Shown: positions 35,870 to 47,989 of the stretch, one piece after another
Layout of the letters: the number at the start of each line of letters is the position of its first letter
Position numbering within the stretch: position 1 is the stretch's first letter
Source: Acanthacorydalis orientalis
Lineage: Eukaryota > Arthropoda > Insecta > Megaloptera > Corydalidae
DNA length: 64,000 nt
Direction: 5' to 3'
Assembly: GCA_034766995.1 (NCBI GenBank)
Contig: CM068317.1
Location: forward strand, 8,748,501 to 8,812,500
The notes under the pieces: model-generated
Told to the model about the DNA's origin: nothing
The model's database searches: none
The model's input: only the letters and a program-made list of their open reading frames with translations
Position numbers and translations under genes: made by a program

Positions 35870-36200
35870 AAATTCTGTCTGTCTGCCTGTCTGACTGTCC
35901 GTACGTCTCCGAATGACGTTGTGTTATACGTGTGTTCGGTCGGTCTAATCCATGCAGACTTAGATCGTCAATGTCATCTTTCTTGTCGCTTTAATATCAC
36001 CATTTCTGAAATAGTGACGTGTTCACTTCATAATGGCGGTCGGACATGTCGCAGATAGATTTTCGTTTGTCGCTTATAATACGTTACACAACTAATCCGT
36101 TACAGCGTCGAGAAAATATCGTTTGGTTTTTCTCCATATTAAGTCCTCGTTTGCTAAACTGAAAGACTGCGAACTAATTCGCTTATATTTTTTGATACTC
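35870..36200. promoter_or_regulatory. CpG-bearing island, candidate promoter-like element
   Basis: Begins with a (CTGT)n-like run (TCTGTCTGTCTGCCTGTCTG, 35875-35894) and continues with CpG-rich mixed sequence. CATAATGGCGGTCGG at about 36030-36044 holds AATGGCGG, close to the YY1/Pho core often found just downstream of start sites. There is no frame of coding character. A regulatory role is inference. Confidence 0.22.
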
Positions 36201-36560
36201 ATATTGGTAGTTTGTGTCGTTGTGCTTTAAAATTCGAATTTTCACCTATTAGATATCTCACCTTAAATTTTATAGTTTTTTTCTTTAATTACAGCTGTAT
36301 GATTAGTAAGGGAATCTATTTTAATACAGTATTGAAATTAAAAACTGTTTATTAGTTCTATATTTTTTGAAACCTTCTTAACACTGTGACAAATCTTAAC
36401 TGAGAAAATTTTTAGTTAAATTATTAAATTATAAATTCATATTGGATACTCTCACAAAATACTATTGAATAGTAATAATTTCAAAGATCAATAATATACT
36501 ATTAAAAATGAAGAACAAAATACTTTGATAAAGACAATCTTGCTAAAAGCATTCTAAGTA
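36201..36560. other. AT-rich sequence, no gene seen
   Basis: AT-rich filler with no recognisable feature. Confidence 0.55.
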
Positions 36561-36564
36561 CCTA

Positions 36565-36850
36565 GAAATATTTTTTGATCAAAAATGTTCAATAAATCAT
36601 TATCGATCATTTTTGATTGTTGCTCGTACGCATTTTATTGGGGATGTTTCAGATTTTTAAGATATATATCTGATTTTTCTGCATCTTAATATTCTATATA
36701 TAATGAATTTCTTCATCAAAGTATATATAATGAATAATTAGTTGATTAATAATCATTTATTAAATATTTTTCATTATAAACTTTTTCTGACTTTTGGGCT
36801 AGAGGAACAATTTATTTGTAAATGCTGTTTAACCTTTATATTATATCCAA
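36565..36850. repeat. Palindromic interspersed repeat, both halves
   Basis: Left: TTTTTTGATCAAAAATGTTC, AATAAATCATTATCGATCAT, TTTTGATTGTTGCTCGTACG; centre: CTGATTTTTCTGCATCTTAA; right: TTAATAATCATTTATTAAAT, AACAATTTATTTGTAAATGC. One of the better copies. Confidence 0.72.
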
Positions 36851-36904
36851 TTTTTTGTACACTTAATTATAAATAAAATCACAAAAAAATTCTCTCAGAT
36901 TTTT

Positions 36905-37110
36905 CTATCGTTGTCGTTCTGAATATGATGGAACCGAAATAGAAATACACATAAATAACAATCAGAAATGATCATCAAAATATTCATCAAATGATGATTT
37001 GATGAATATTTTTGAATATAATTTATTTTGAGGTTTGTGCGACGAAAAAAAGGATTCATTTATTCACTTGTGAAGGTGAAATTAACCAGTGTCAGAATTG
37101 TATTATATTA
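36905..37110. repeat. Palindromic interspersed repeat, right-half copy
   Basis: Shows GATGGAACCGAAATAGAAAT, ACACATAAATAACAATCAGA, GGTTTGTGCGACGAAAAAAA, CACTTGTGAAGGTGAAATTA and CAGTGTCAGAATTGTA. The middle has been rearranged into a perfect hairpin. Confidence 0.75.
36979..37010. repeat. 14-bp perfect hairpin inside a palindromic repeat copy
   Basis: AATATTCATCAAAT and ATTTGATGAATATT flank a GATG loop; pairing continues outward for about five more bases with one indel. Other copies have AATAATGATTTATTGAATAT here and do not fold this way. Confidence 0.85.
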
Positions 37111-37114
37111 TAAT

Positions 37115-37367
37115 AGGGAAAAATATCTTCCAGATGTAGAAAATGAGACTATTTTATGTAATTAACTTAATTTTACTTTTTTATTAACTTAAATTTAATT
37201 TTAATAATATAAGTAAATGTTTTTAGGAAAAAGAGTAAAATTTGTTTATACTTATATTTTTCATTTTATAAAGAGGTATCTGAGATTTTTTAAGTTCTTT
37301 TTCTTTATTGATGATAAGAATAAAATTTGTATTTCAATAGAAAATATATTTTTATATTCAAATAGCC

Positions 37368-37423
<56 letters not shown>

Positions 37424-38200
37424 TTTTTGTATATCCATTTTTATATTTTTTTGATAAAACTTTATTAAAAAACATGTTTTATCAATGTAAAATGGATTCA
37501 AAAATTTCACTTCTTTTATGAAATCAGTTTATATATAATAATTAATAAGATCTTTATTGCATTTTGAAAAGAAATGTATTAATATTTGGATTATTTATGA
37601 ATATGTATTGAAATTCTAAAATATTGTTTTAATTGCGTATCAACTGATTTTAATATTAAATAATTATTTAATTGGATGTTTAAATTTTACAAATAGTTGA
37701 ATAAAAGTTTTACATTATATAGTAGTTATTTTTTTAAGAAATTAGTAGATGTATAATTTTAATACTTTTTAGAATTTTATATATAAAAATATATTTCTGC
37801 TCAAACTTTGTCTCTCTCTCTCTTCGTTCTTTTTCTCTATATACATATATTTATATTTATCTTATTTCGTGAGTATTTAATTTTTCATCAAGTCATAGTT
37901 TAATAAACAGATTAAATATTTCTCTTTCATAAGATTGTAATGAAATATTTCCATTTAGTAGGTTTATGCAAGAAAACTAGGTTTGTTAAGTTCAAAATTC
38001 AGCTGATTTGTATTATTTAATTTTTTAACTGTATCTTTTGATTTTTTGTATATGAAGCGTAGTATTTTTTGATAACATATTATAATTTTAGTAATATGTA
38101 CAATTTAAACTTGTGATATAATTGTACTTATATATATATATATACATGAAATTAGCGTTAGTGTTTTATTAGTTCGAGTAAATTTGACAACATTATGCTA
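37115..38200. other. AT-rich sequence, no gene seen
   Basis: AT-rich with a TA array of about 25 units at 37371-37421 and a CT run at 37810-37822. The + frame ending in the array (37217-37423) is Phe/Tyr/Ile-rich and opens with a rare ATG by chance. Confidence 0.5.
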
Positions 38201-38850
38201 AGGTACGATTTCTTCAGCCGGACGATACAGCTTTATATAAATTCACCGTATATGACGAAGCTTAAATATGAACATATTTACAAGAAACACAAATCCAGTA
38301 ACTATCTGACACATCCAAAATTCAAATCGTCACATTTTAATACATATTAAACCCACGTTCAGCGACATGGTAGGCACATTTTAGCCAAAACAACACATTT
38401 GATATATGTTTATATGATTAATTATTCGGCAAGACTGTGTTCATCGTTCGTTTTGGACATACGAAGGCGTCAGAAGGGGATGGATCGTGGAGGGGGGGTT
38501 ATGTCTCGGACATATTTGATGCCGGTGAGGCAAGTGGCAGCGTAAGTAGGCATCGGATGACGGGTATGAGAATATATGGGTGGTTTTGCAGAGGTGTCGC
38601 TACCGGAGGAGGATATTTCATCCCTTACGAAGAGTGACAGACGTGAGCTGCAATGGTGGACATTACATAACCAGGATAAGTAATGAGTAATGATGTGTAG
38701 ATCCCTTGAATATGATGGGCGGGCGGGTGACGGCGATGGGGCGGAATGAGTGTGTGTTTGAGAAAGGGGTGATTGTTTGAGGAAATGTGTTTCACGTGAC
38801 GTGTCTGATAGTTTGTTTTTGGAACGTGATCGTTTTAAAAGCAAATTACT
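38200..38850. other. GC-rich island without an ATG-initiated frame, function unknown
   Basis: The GC-richest long block of the window, with CpGs throughout (GGATCGTGGAGGGGGGGTTA at about 38480; GGGCGGGCGGGTGACGGCGA at about 38719; CACGTGACGTGTCTGATAG). TATATAAA at 38234-38241 lies upstream. A minus frame is open from 38844 to 38470 (124 codons, the longest in the window), but it opens with TTG and its only Met is about 100 codons in; it is Ser/Pro/His-rich with SAPSPSPARP. Open frames on both strands are expected in such a block. CACGTGAC is an E-box core. It could hold a promoter or an internal exon; I recognise no domain. Confidence 0.3.
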
Positions 38851-38975
38851 GGTACCGATCTAAGAATGACATTGATTAATCAAATTATTATTATACACAA
38901 TTTTTAAAAAAGTTATTCTAGTAATCAGTCACTTAATACTTATCTTTCTAATATTTTAAAACTATCAGAATTGCA

Positions 38976-39009
<34 letters not shown>

Positions 39010-39017
39010 GTGTATAT

Positions 39018-39056
<39 letters not shown>

Positions 39057-39064
39057 AATATATA
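38976..39064. repeat. Compound (TA)n array
   Basis: TA runs interrupted by TGGGTG and AAATA units. Confidence 0.95.
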
Positions 39065-40279
39065 CGACTTTAAGTAGTTACTTTATTACAAAAAATAAAA
39101 TTATATAATTTTATTATATAATTTAAGGTAATATACTTCTAATATTGTAATTTTTTAATATTTTTTAAATCTAATATAGAAAACTAGCCAAAAAAACTCT
39201 CTTGTAGTTTATAAGGTGAAAACAGAATTAATTTGTATAACTAATATATTTTTATAATTACAATTATTCGTTTTTATATCGATATTTTAATTTTTATGAA
39301 TAAAGATGAAATGAAAACCTTTTTAAGAAATGTACTTTAATACAGCACACTGTGTATAATTTTCAAATAGAAGTTAGTTTACAATTTTTATTCTCTTAAC
39401 ACCGAAATTTATTTAAAATTAAGTATATTTTCATGTTATGTATTTTATAAGAAAATAATATTTTAATACCACTGTTTGAAATTTGACTTACATATATGAA
39501 AAATATTATAATATTTTATAAAAATATTACAGATTAATGCACTTTAATTAGAATTGTTACTTAATAACGTAATTATAATAATTTCTTTTTATTATGTAAA
39601 ATTATTAATACGAAATTGTTAACAAAGATCAATTATTATTATTTTTTTCTTATATTTAAATTTTTTTCGAAAGGTAAATTAAAATAATTTTGAATTTTGT
39701 TTTAATTTTGATAATTACAAAAATTAATCATTATCGCTATATTTTTTATAAACAAAATCAATATAATTCTTTATAAAGAAATCTTTCTGTTTTATCAAAT
39801 TAGTTTAAATATTAAAATCTTTGTTTCCTAGTCTTATTATTAAAATCACATAATTCTTCTTTGTAACTGTTTAAAATAAATATTTTTTAATATGCATTTA
39901 TTTAAAAAAAACAGTTATTACACTATTTTTGAGACTGTAAATATATCCACTTAAAAAAATAATAAAACCGAGTTAGTATTTAAAAAAGATAATTTTTATT
40001 AACATTCATGTAAAAATTCAATTAAAAGATTAAATATTCACTTCAAGAAATTTACTACAAAAAAAAACTGGATTGTTTTCTTATATAGATTGGTTTAAAG
40101 TTTCTCATTGATTTATTTATCATCTTTAATTGAGAGTAATAAATATTTTAACAATAAATGGATTGCTGTTGCTTTTAAATTCTACAATGTTTACATATTA
40201 TTGATTTGCAAATAGTCGTATTAATAAAATAAACTTATTTAGTTATCACTATTCTCACTTTAGGAAATCACATGCCTGT

Positions 40280-40317
<38 letters not shown>

Positions 40318-40892
40318 AATGTTAAGTTCATAAAAATAATCTCTTCTAACCAAAATATATTACTGTAAATGCTTGACTTATTTTTGAAATAATTTTTGCA
40401 GATCTTTCCCTGATTTGTAATCAGTCTTTTTTCGTTTTTTTTTTTTCATCTCTTCTATACTGTAGGAGATCATATTTCTTCCATCAATATTTTATGTTTT
40501 TGGAATAATGTGAATCCAGTGTTACATTTTTCATTTCATATTTCTGGCCATTTTTATGTTTATTTTGTAAACGATTTAATGTTTCGCAATAAAAGTTTGT
40601 GTTTATTTTAATATAATTTGGAACAAATTCATAACCTCTATAATAACAGAAATCACTGGACACTGTATGAACATCCAAAGAAATAATAAAATGCAATAAA
40701 AGACATGGAAATATATAAACAAAAAATAATACATTTCACAAAATTGATTCATATGTCTTGACATTTTGAATAAGATTAAATTAAATATTAAATGTTAAAA
40801 CCTTTTCATGAATAATCTACTCAATTTCCAGTGTACTTAAAAAGATATTTATTCAGTGATTTTTTAATCATATATATATATATATATATATG

Positions 40893-40936
<44 letters not shown>

Positions 40937-42360
40937 CATTATTTGTTCTAAAGTTTTTTTCTATTTACATATAGTGAGAAAGAGGTAGTAGAGAATCGAA
41001 ATAAGTAAATAAAAATAATACAAATTTCATTAAATGTACTTCAGTATGGATGAACTATTAGTCAACCATTCTTAGAAACACAATTACAACTACCTTAAAT
41101 CATGGCCACACAACATTGTTGACAGGCCGTAGGTCAAATTCAATTGAAACATGTGACAAAATTTGTTTAATGTCCAACACACTTCTATACTGTGTTGTAC
41201 AAAACGTAGCATTAACAAAAATATATAATCATTATCAGTAAACACAACAGATCGTATTGAAGTGCCTCTTTTTTGCACATATTTTGGATAATATTAATGT
41301 TGCTCGTTTGTAACGCTAATAAATTGATGTTGAACAAATAATTGTTTATAATTTGATATATTAAAAATCAACAGACTATACACATACGATATAAATTAAA
41401 ATTGTGTTTTGATTCAAGAAGAAATAAATCTTTTAAATTGAAATATTTAAAAGTAAATGTTTTTTCTCGAATATTATACTTTTTGACTCTTTGAACAAAT
41501 TGCAGGCGAATACATTTATGTTTCTTAATTTAAAAAATATTTCTTTCTATAAATACTTTAATAGTTTTGTATGATTTTTTTTAACAAAGTTTTTTTAAGA
41601 TCACTATTTAAAAAATGTATTATTTCAAGATATTATTTGGAGAAATTTATATAATAAATATAATTTAGAAGATGAATGTTAATATTTTTATTTTTAAGAA
41701 ATGTTATATTATCGAATAAATTAAATACTTCGTATTTTTTCATTTAATGACTTTTCAGATTGAGATTTTTTTCATTAGAAACTAATATATTTATATTAAT
41801 TTTTTAGTTATTATTTTTTAAAAATATTTACTTTTAAGAAATCATTAAAAAGTATATAGAGTGTGTGCATATACAGACTTGATACAATTTTAATGCTCTT
41901 GTTAAATAAATCTTCAAAGGCTTATATATAGTATAATAATTATTTTATAATATTATCGAAAATCTATGAAACATATACCCATACTTTTTAGATACAAATT
42001 TCGGAAACAATGTTCTTAGTGGAAAGTATGTTTTAAAACTAGAAAAGAATTGAAAATATTTTTACAAAATCTATAAATAAATTTTGTTCGCTAATAAATT
42101 TGTTTTATTAATTAAATAAAATTTTGTTGAGAAGTAATTAGAAATAATTGTAAGAAAATATGATAATTAAAAATCTACGATAAAAATAAACAAGTAGACT
42201 TATTATTCGAAGCAGTAACTTTGTAAAAGATATTTTAATGCTTTCATAGTACTGGAAGTAAATTAAATGAAAACATATTTCAATGCAATAAGGATTAATA
42301 ATATTAGTCAAAAGCATTGAAAATTATTTAAATAGTAAAAAGAATATTCTGCAATATAAC
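39065..42360. other. AT-rich sequence with TA arrays, no gene seen
   Basis: Long, very AT-rich tract with TA arrays at 40283-40315 and 40868-40937. A faint palindromic-repeat trace (TTTATAAGGTGAAAACAGAA) is near 39210. Frames at 40484-40696 (-) and 41090-41278 (-) do not begin with a supported ATG context and match nothing I know; the latter lies in a slightly more balanced block at 41050-41300. Confidence 0.5.
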
Positions 42361-42369
42361 TATTCGCCG

Positions 42370-42900
42370 ATGTACCAAACTACTATACCTCATCCAAGAC
42401 TAGCGCTTGAAAACGTTGAGATTTTCTTTTCGTTTTCTTCGTCTCATTTCAGTATCCGCTCGCAAGAACTGATACACCGACTTATCATCGTCCTATAACG
42501 AATCGCATATTTCAATTTTAAATGTTATAGCTTCTATTCGAACATCAGAATGTACGTGAACCGAAGTCTTTTCTTATGCAAATGAATTGATTTTAATGTT
42601 CGAGTACGTCACAGTCTCATGCCTGAAATGTCGGTTGTATAATATAGTATTTTTTCCTTTTACAATTTTTAATAGCGAAATCCTGTGTGGTCTAAATTTG
42701 TGACAAATCGATTGATTCAGATGACTGAGCTCATATTCAATGGGTGTTAAATAATAGTGTATTATTAAATATTTGTCATAGTGTTTCGTACACGCTCAGG
42801 TGTTAAAGTCTCGTTGAATGTGTAGGAGTTGTTTTATACATTACTGTTGACATATTGACTTACGACACGTTCTTTGAAGATTGATGAACGGAGCTCGAGA
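42370..42900. other. CpG-bearing complex sequence island, function unknown
   Basis: Balanced sequence with spaced CpGs (GACTAGCGCTTGAAAACG; CCGCTCGCAAGAAC; CGTACACGCTCAGG). No frame is open over its length. Candidate conserved non-coding element or old insertion. Confidence 0.22.
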
Positions 42901-43045
42901 GGACGATCCTGATTCAATTTCTTTATTAGTACTTCAACATTTGTTATACAGTTGATTATTACAATGTATAAAGTTAAAATGAGTGAATGTGTAGTTTTCA
43001 AAAATTTCTTTTGAATTTGTGTATAAATATTATAATACACACTCT

Positions 43046-43046
43046 T

Positions 43047-43115
<69 letters not shown>

Positions 43116-43198
43116 GCAGTAATATCTTAAAGAATTAAATAGATTTTTAATAAAGTAAAAATATTAATTACAGGATCAGATATTTTTAATACACACAC

Positions 43199-43250
<52 letters not shown>

Positions 43251-43325
43251 CAGATATCTTAATGAATTAAATAGATTTTAAATAAAGTAAAAATATTTAT
43301 TACAGGATCAGATAATTTTAATTAT
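43046..43325. repeat. Tandem duplication of a microsatellite-plus-flank unit
   Basis: Two units of about 135 bases: (CA)n/(TA)n followed by an 80-base flank. The flanks share TTAA[AG]CAG, GAATTAAATAGATTTT, AATAAAGTAAAAATATT and TTACAGGATCAGATA, and differ by small changes. Arrays lie at 43046-43112 and 43191-43246. Confidence 0.85.
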
Positions 43326-43329
43326 TTAT

Positions 43330-43790
43330 TTAAGGTTATTGAAGTAAAAACAACAAAATTCAAAATTGTTTGTTAGTTTATTTATTAAATTTGTTAGTTA
43401 CTTTTTACTACAAAATATTTACCTTGGGCAATCAATGTAAAAATCATTTTAGTCTTTCATTGTATAATTTTTGTTCATTTACATATGTTTTGTTCATATT
43501 GATAAGTTAATTTTAATATAACAACAATATTAGTTATCTTTCTTGTTTTATGTTAATTAGTAAGAAAATGGAGGAAAAATTATTAAATAACCATTGATTT
43601 AATAGGATTAAAGTACAATATAATAACTTATTGACACAAATAATAATTTCATTTTTTTTATATATATAAACAAGTTATTAAAAATACCTCTATTGTACTG
43701 TTTTTTATTTTATAAACATATCTATATCACAATAATTTTAGCAGTATGGAAAAATTTAATTTCAAAATTAATTTTTCTCTTCAAAACATA
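43330..43790. other. AT-rich sequence, no gene seen
   Basis: AT-rich filler with no recognisable feature. Confidence 0.55.
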
Positions 43791-43794
43791 AAAA

Positions 43795-43885
43795 GTTATT
43801 CTAATCAAAAATTTTTAATAATTTATTGATCGTCGTTGGATTTATTTCATATGTGTATTTTGACGTCGATTCCAATATTCTCTTC
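43795..43885. repeat. Palindromic interspersed repeat, left-half fragment
   Basis: Shows CTAATCAAAAATTTTTAATA, TTTATTGATCGTCGTTGGAT, TATGTGTATTTTGACGTCGA, TTCCAATATTCTCTTC, a decayed but ordered match. Confidence 0.55.
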
Positions 43886-43889
43886 ATTG

Positions 43890-44265
43890 TTTATACAAGA
43901 GTGAAAGTTTAATTTGTCAAACACCTATAAATTTATGTATTGTTATAATAAAAGTAGAAATATTGAACTTACAAAATTATTAAAATAACTGATTAGTTTA
44001 AACGAAAGAAAAGTCCAGAATAGTGTATAGTTTGATGTATTCTGCCAAAAGTTGTTCAAAAATTAGAAGGGTCATTAAATCGATTAACGATCAATTTTTT
44101 TATAAAGGGAAATACAATTTTTTTTTCAAAAAACTAATTAATCTTAATACTCAGTAAGTTCTCAACATTACTGCCTTTAAAATGAATTCTAAAAAGTGAA
44201 GGGCGTGATCATTAAAAATATTTTATTGAACTTTACATAGTAATACTTTGTTTTTCAATCCCTCC
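43890..44265. other. AT-rich sequence, no gene seen
   Basis: AT-rich filler with no recognisable feature. Confidence 0.55.
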
Positions 44266-44267
44266 TC

Positions 44268-44275
44268 CCCATATA

Positions 44276-44314
<39 letters not shown>

Positions 44315-44332
44315 TATATATAATATATAGTT

Positions 44333-44402
<70 letters not shown>
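44268..44402. repeat. Paired (TA)n arrays
   Basis: Two TA arrays around TACATTATATATAATATATAG TTCTT; both strands yield Tyr-Ile frames that are artefacts. Confidence 0.95.
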
Positions 44403-44403
<1 letters not shown>

Positions 44404-44409
44404 CTGTCC

Positions 44410-45274
44410 AAATTATTAAGTTGTTTAAATGATTGAAAATATTATTTTTCTAAAATTATGTTTCAGATTAGGAATATGAAAACAATTGTTGATTTTTAAG
44501 AGATTAAACTTTTTTAACGTTTATTACTTGTTTTTTTATTAATTTAATGTTTCAAACATATTAAAATATTTATAAAAAAATTAAACCTAATTTACATTGT
44601 ATTCTAAAACCCCCTAACTTAAGAGATATTATATCAACCTAAAACTTACATTAAACCATATGTTTTGACAAACTATTTTATAATTTTCGATTGACAGCTT
44701 TAATTTAATTTCATTTACATAGATTTCATTTGACTTTTTTCTTATATTTTAACACTTATCATTTATTTGTATTTGTTTTGAATCAAAATCATTCTGTGTA
44801 TTTGTAATATTCTTTAAATATTTAATTTTTTTCTATTCCAATACAGATATTCATTATTTTGAAACTAGATTCTTTATTTTGACAGAAATGTCGTCTTATT
44901 ATTTTAAAATATTTTTTTTAGAGACATTAAGTGCGTCAACTCACATACTGTACTTGTTCTAGATACTAATGTTTTAATAATTTTAGATTTTCGATCCAAA
45001 GTTAAGAAATTCGATATTTATCCTTTACTAAATTTCATTATATATTTTTTAAAAGTTACATTTTTAAAACAAAATACACTTCTTTCATGATATTAATTAA
45101 ACTAACTCCTACAATAAATTAAATATAACAGTGATGCATAATTAAATTTCGAGAATTTTTCTAAAACATGCACATTATGGATTCGAGAAAAAACTGGATG
45201 TAACATAAATAGGAAAAAAAATTTCAAGTTTTTCTGCTCATGTTATAGAAATATGAAGATATATTCTCATTCAC

Positions 45275-45310
<36 letters not shown>

Positions 45311-45345
45311 GCATGTATGTATATGTATATATATACATATGCATG

Positions 45346-45380
<35 letters not shown>

Positions 45381-46080
45381 GCATATAATCATAATATACA
45401 TAACGTTGTTATAATGATTTTTTTAATTAAAAACACAAATAATTATTTTAACATAAGCTTCTCTTAATATATATTACTTAAAGTAAATTTGTTTCAGCAG
45501 ACAAAAAAAAACCAATTCTTTTCTAATATTGATTAAGCTTGAATTTTTTGCAGTCTCCCTACAACTTTTTTTTAAAAAAATAGTAATTAAATATGTTGTT
45601 ATAAATTTAAAAAAAAATCACTTAAAATGATTTAAAAAAGTATCAAATGTTTCAAATAAAAATTCTATATATCACATTAGTCCTCAATATTATTTTTACA
45701 ATAATTAAAATTAAAGATTATTTGAAATTTTTATTTCCTTAGTTAAATTTTGTAAATAATTAAAATTGTATAAATAATTGATTGAATAACAATTACAACC
45801 GTCGACTTTTTAGAAATCTTTGCTGCTAGACGTTCTTATTCTTTAAATATTTTTATACCTCTTATTTTTTAAATATTATTTAAATATTTATTTACATTTA
45901 TATAATTGAACCCATAGTAGTCAAAATGTTTTGAACATTTTTTTTTATATTTTAACTGAAATTTATTTCATTATTTTTTTTAAAAACAGACATATTAATT
46001 TTTATCATTTTAATTTTAACCAAATAACGAAATAGGTTTCTCAGAACTTTTTTTAGTAAGTGTTGAGATTTTTTAAAAAT
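44410..46080. other. AT-rich sequence, no gene seen
   Basis: Very AT-rich. A compound array at 45273-45377 repeats the unit ACATATGCATGTATGTATAT twice between TA runs. Nothing else is recognised. Confidence 0.5.
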
Positions 46081-46110
46081 ATTTTGAAACATTATTTAAT
46101 ATTATCTTTA

Positions 46111-46143
46111 TATACATACATATATTTATACATATACATATAC

Positions 46144-46215
<72 letters not shown>

Positions 46216-46235
46216 ATATGTATGTATATATATGT

Positions 46236-46302
<67 letters not shown>

Positions 46303-46308
46303 CATATT

Positions 46309-46358
<50 letters not shown>
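46111..46358. repeat. Very long compound (TA)n/(GTAT)n array
   Basis: About 245 bases of TA with regularly spaced GTATGTATATAT and ATTTATATGTATATAT interruptions; the longest simple array in the window. Confidence 0.95.
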
Positions 46359-46360
<2 letters not shown>

Positions 46361-46499
46361 GAATAAATAGTGTATAAATCATTCAACGAAGCTACATGAC
46401 AATCCATTAGACCTTTAATTTATTTAAAAGTCAAAAAATATTCGATTGTCAAAATGTAGTATTCAAATAAAGAAATTCGATTCATAAGATTTTATTTTT

Positions 46500-46930
46500 T
46501 TTTAAATCTTGGTCAACAACGACAAGAGATTCTTGAACGTTTCAGCAGCAAACAGTAAAAAAAGTTCGGTATATATCGAACAAAATAACGACAAGCAATG
46601 CTGGAACCATAACCCCTCACGACAATTTGTCACTATTGAATAGGACAAAAGTATAAACCAATGATAAATTGAGTTGAAAATCGTCACCTCTCGTACATGT
46701 CACGTACAGTGAGAATGTATTATTGTACCGCTCATTCGACACAGAATTCATTGTTGGATACTGAAATGTTTGTACGGAATCTATTCGAAACTAACATCCG
46801 TCGATGAAAAGACATGTTACCTGTGGTAAAAACAGTCATTGATAAGTTAAGTTGGTTTACTACACAGATTTTATTGATTGTGACGATTAGTTATTGATCA
46901 AAAATCGTGTACGTTGTGGGTGGTGGAGCG
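46500..46930. other. CpG-bearing complex sequence island, function unknown
   Basis: Balanced sequence (TTGGTCAACAACGACAAGAG; ACCATAACCCCTCACGACAA; ACCGCTCATTCGACACAG). A minus frame at 46502-46687 encodes a Cys/Leu/Phe-mixed peptide that I do not recognise. Confidence 0.22.
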
Positions 46931-46934
46931 ACTC

Positions 46935-47985
46935 TGATTTTATGATCATTGTTAATCATACGTGTACATTTTTGCCTGGTACATATGCCATACAGATAAT
47001 TTGTTTCCGAAGTGATTTTATATGTCAATAAAAATTTCGTAGTTTTTGATCGTAGATAAGTCGTGTGTTTTTTTTTACATAGGGAGAAAAAACTTGTTGA
47101 CATTAAGCGTGGACATTTTTTTATATCAAATTGTTCAGCATTAATATGACGTATAGGTAATTTATTTATGTCTAATTCAATTTATCTAGAATGTCTACTG
47201 ATTGACGTGAAAACATTTGTACATATCAATAATTAAAACCACACACAAATGATATTTTTAACGATTTGAATATTCGTTTGTATTGTTTATTGATAGTTCA
47301 GACAAGTGAATTAAATATTTATGTAAATAAATAAATACTTCATAATAAATATTTAATTTACTTTGATATTCAAATTACAAAAACGAGTTTTCAAAATAAG
47401 ACGATAAATGTACACAAGTAATTTAAATGAAAAATATACTGTTTAAAATTTTTTGATAAGTAATAAAAAGTCTGGTTTTCTCTTACAGTACAAGTTTCAT
47501 TTAATGTTTATAAGATATATTAAATAATTTAATTATATATTTGTACATTTCTACATTGATTAAAAGCTGATATGTACCAATGTTAAAAACAGTCATGTAA
47601 AATAAAAATCTTAAGGATTGTGAAAAATAAATTTGTTTGTAAAAAACAAATTGTTGTTAACGGGTGATTGGAAAAATTCTGTACAAGTTATTAAATCAAT
47701 CGTATGCATCTACCATTATCTGAAAGATTGTCTTTGTTGTTGAATAAAATAAATTATTGTAGAAAGAGTGCACTTGATTTTTAAATATTTCTAAAAACAT
47801 TTTCTATTGGTTCTGTTTTTAATGAGCAAAACAGATGATAATTTGAAGCTAAATTTGGACAATAAGAATGATAAATAAGAATATTTTAATTCAACTCGCT
47901 CTATTTTCATTTCATTGAAGTGTAGGATTTTGATTTGTCATGTTAAAAGACAACACTCTTTTAATTATTTAAAACTAGACATTTT
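46935..47985. other. AT-rich sequence, no gene seen
   Basis: AT-rich. No terminal inverted repeat of the neighbouring mariner can be found in its last 150 bases. Confidence 0.5.
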
Positions 47986-47989
47986 TTTT

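Noticed and set aside
41090..41278. 62-codon minus frame (HSIEVCWTLNKFCHMFQLNL)
   Set aside because: Opens with GTG, no domain recognised, and no splice context that I trust.
44223..44436. Open frames on both strands with (Tyr-Ile)n products, also at 10569-10832, 28540-28794, 31163-31351, 46060-46359 and 49667-49870
   Set aside because: TA arrays have no stop in any phase that reads TAT/ATA, so the frames are microsatellite artefacts.
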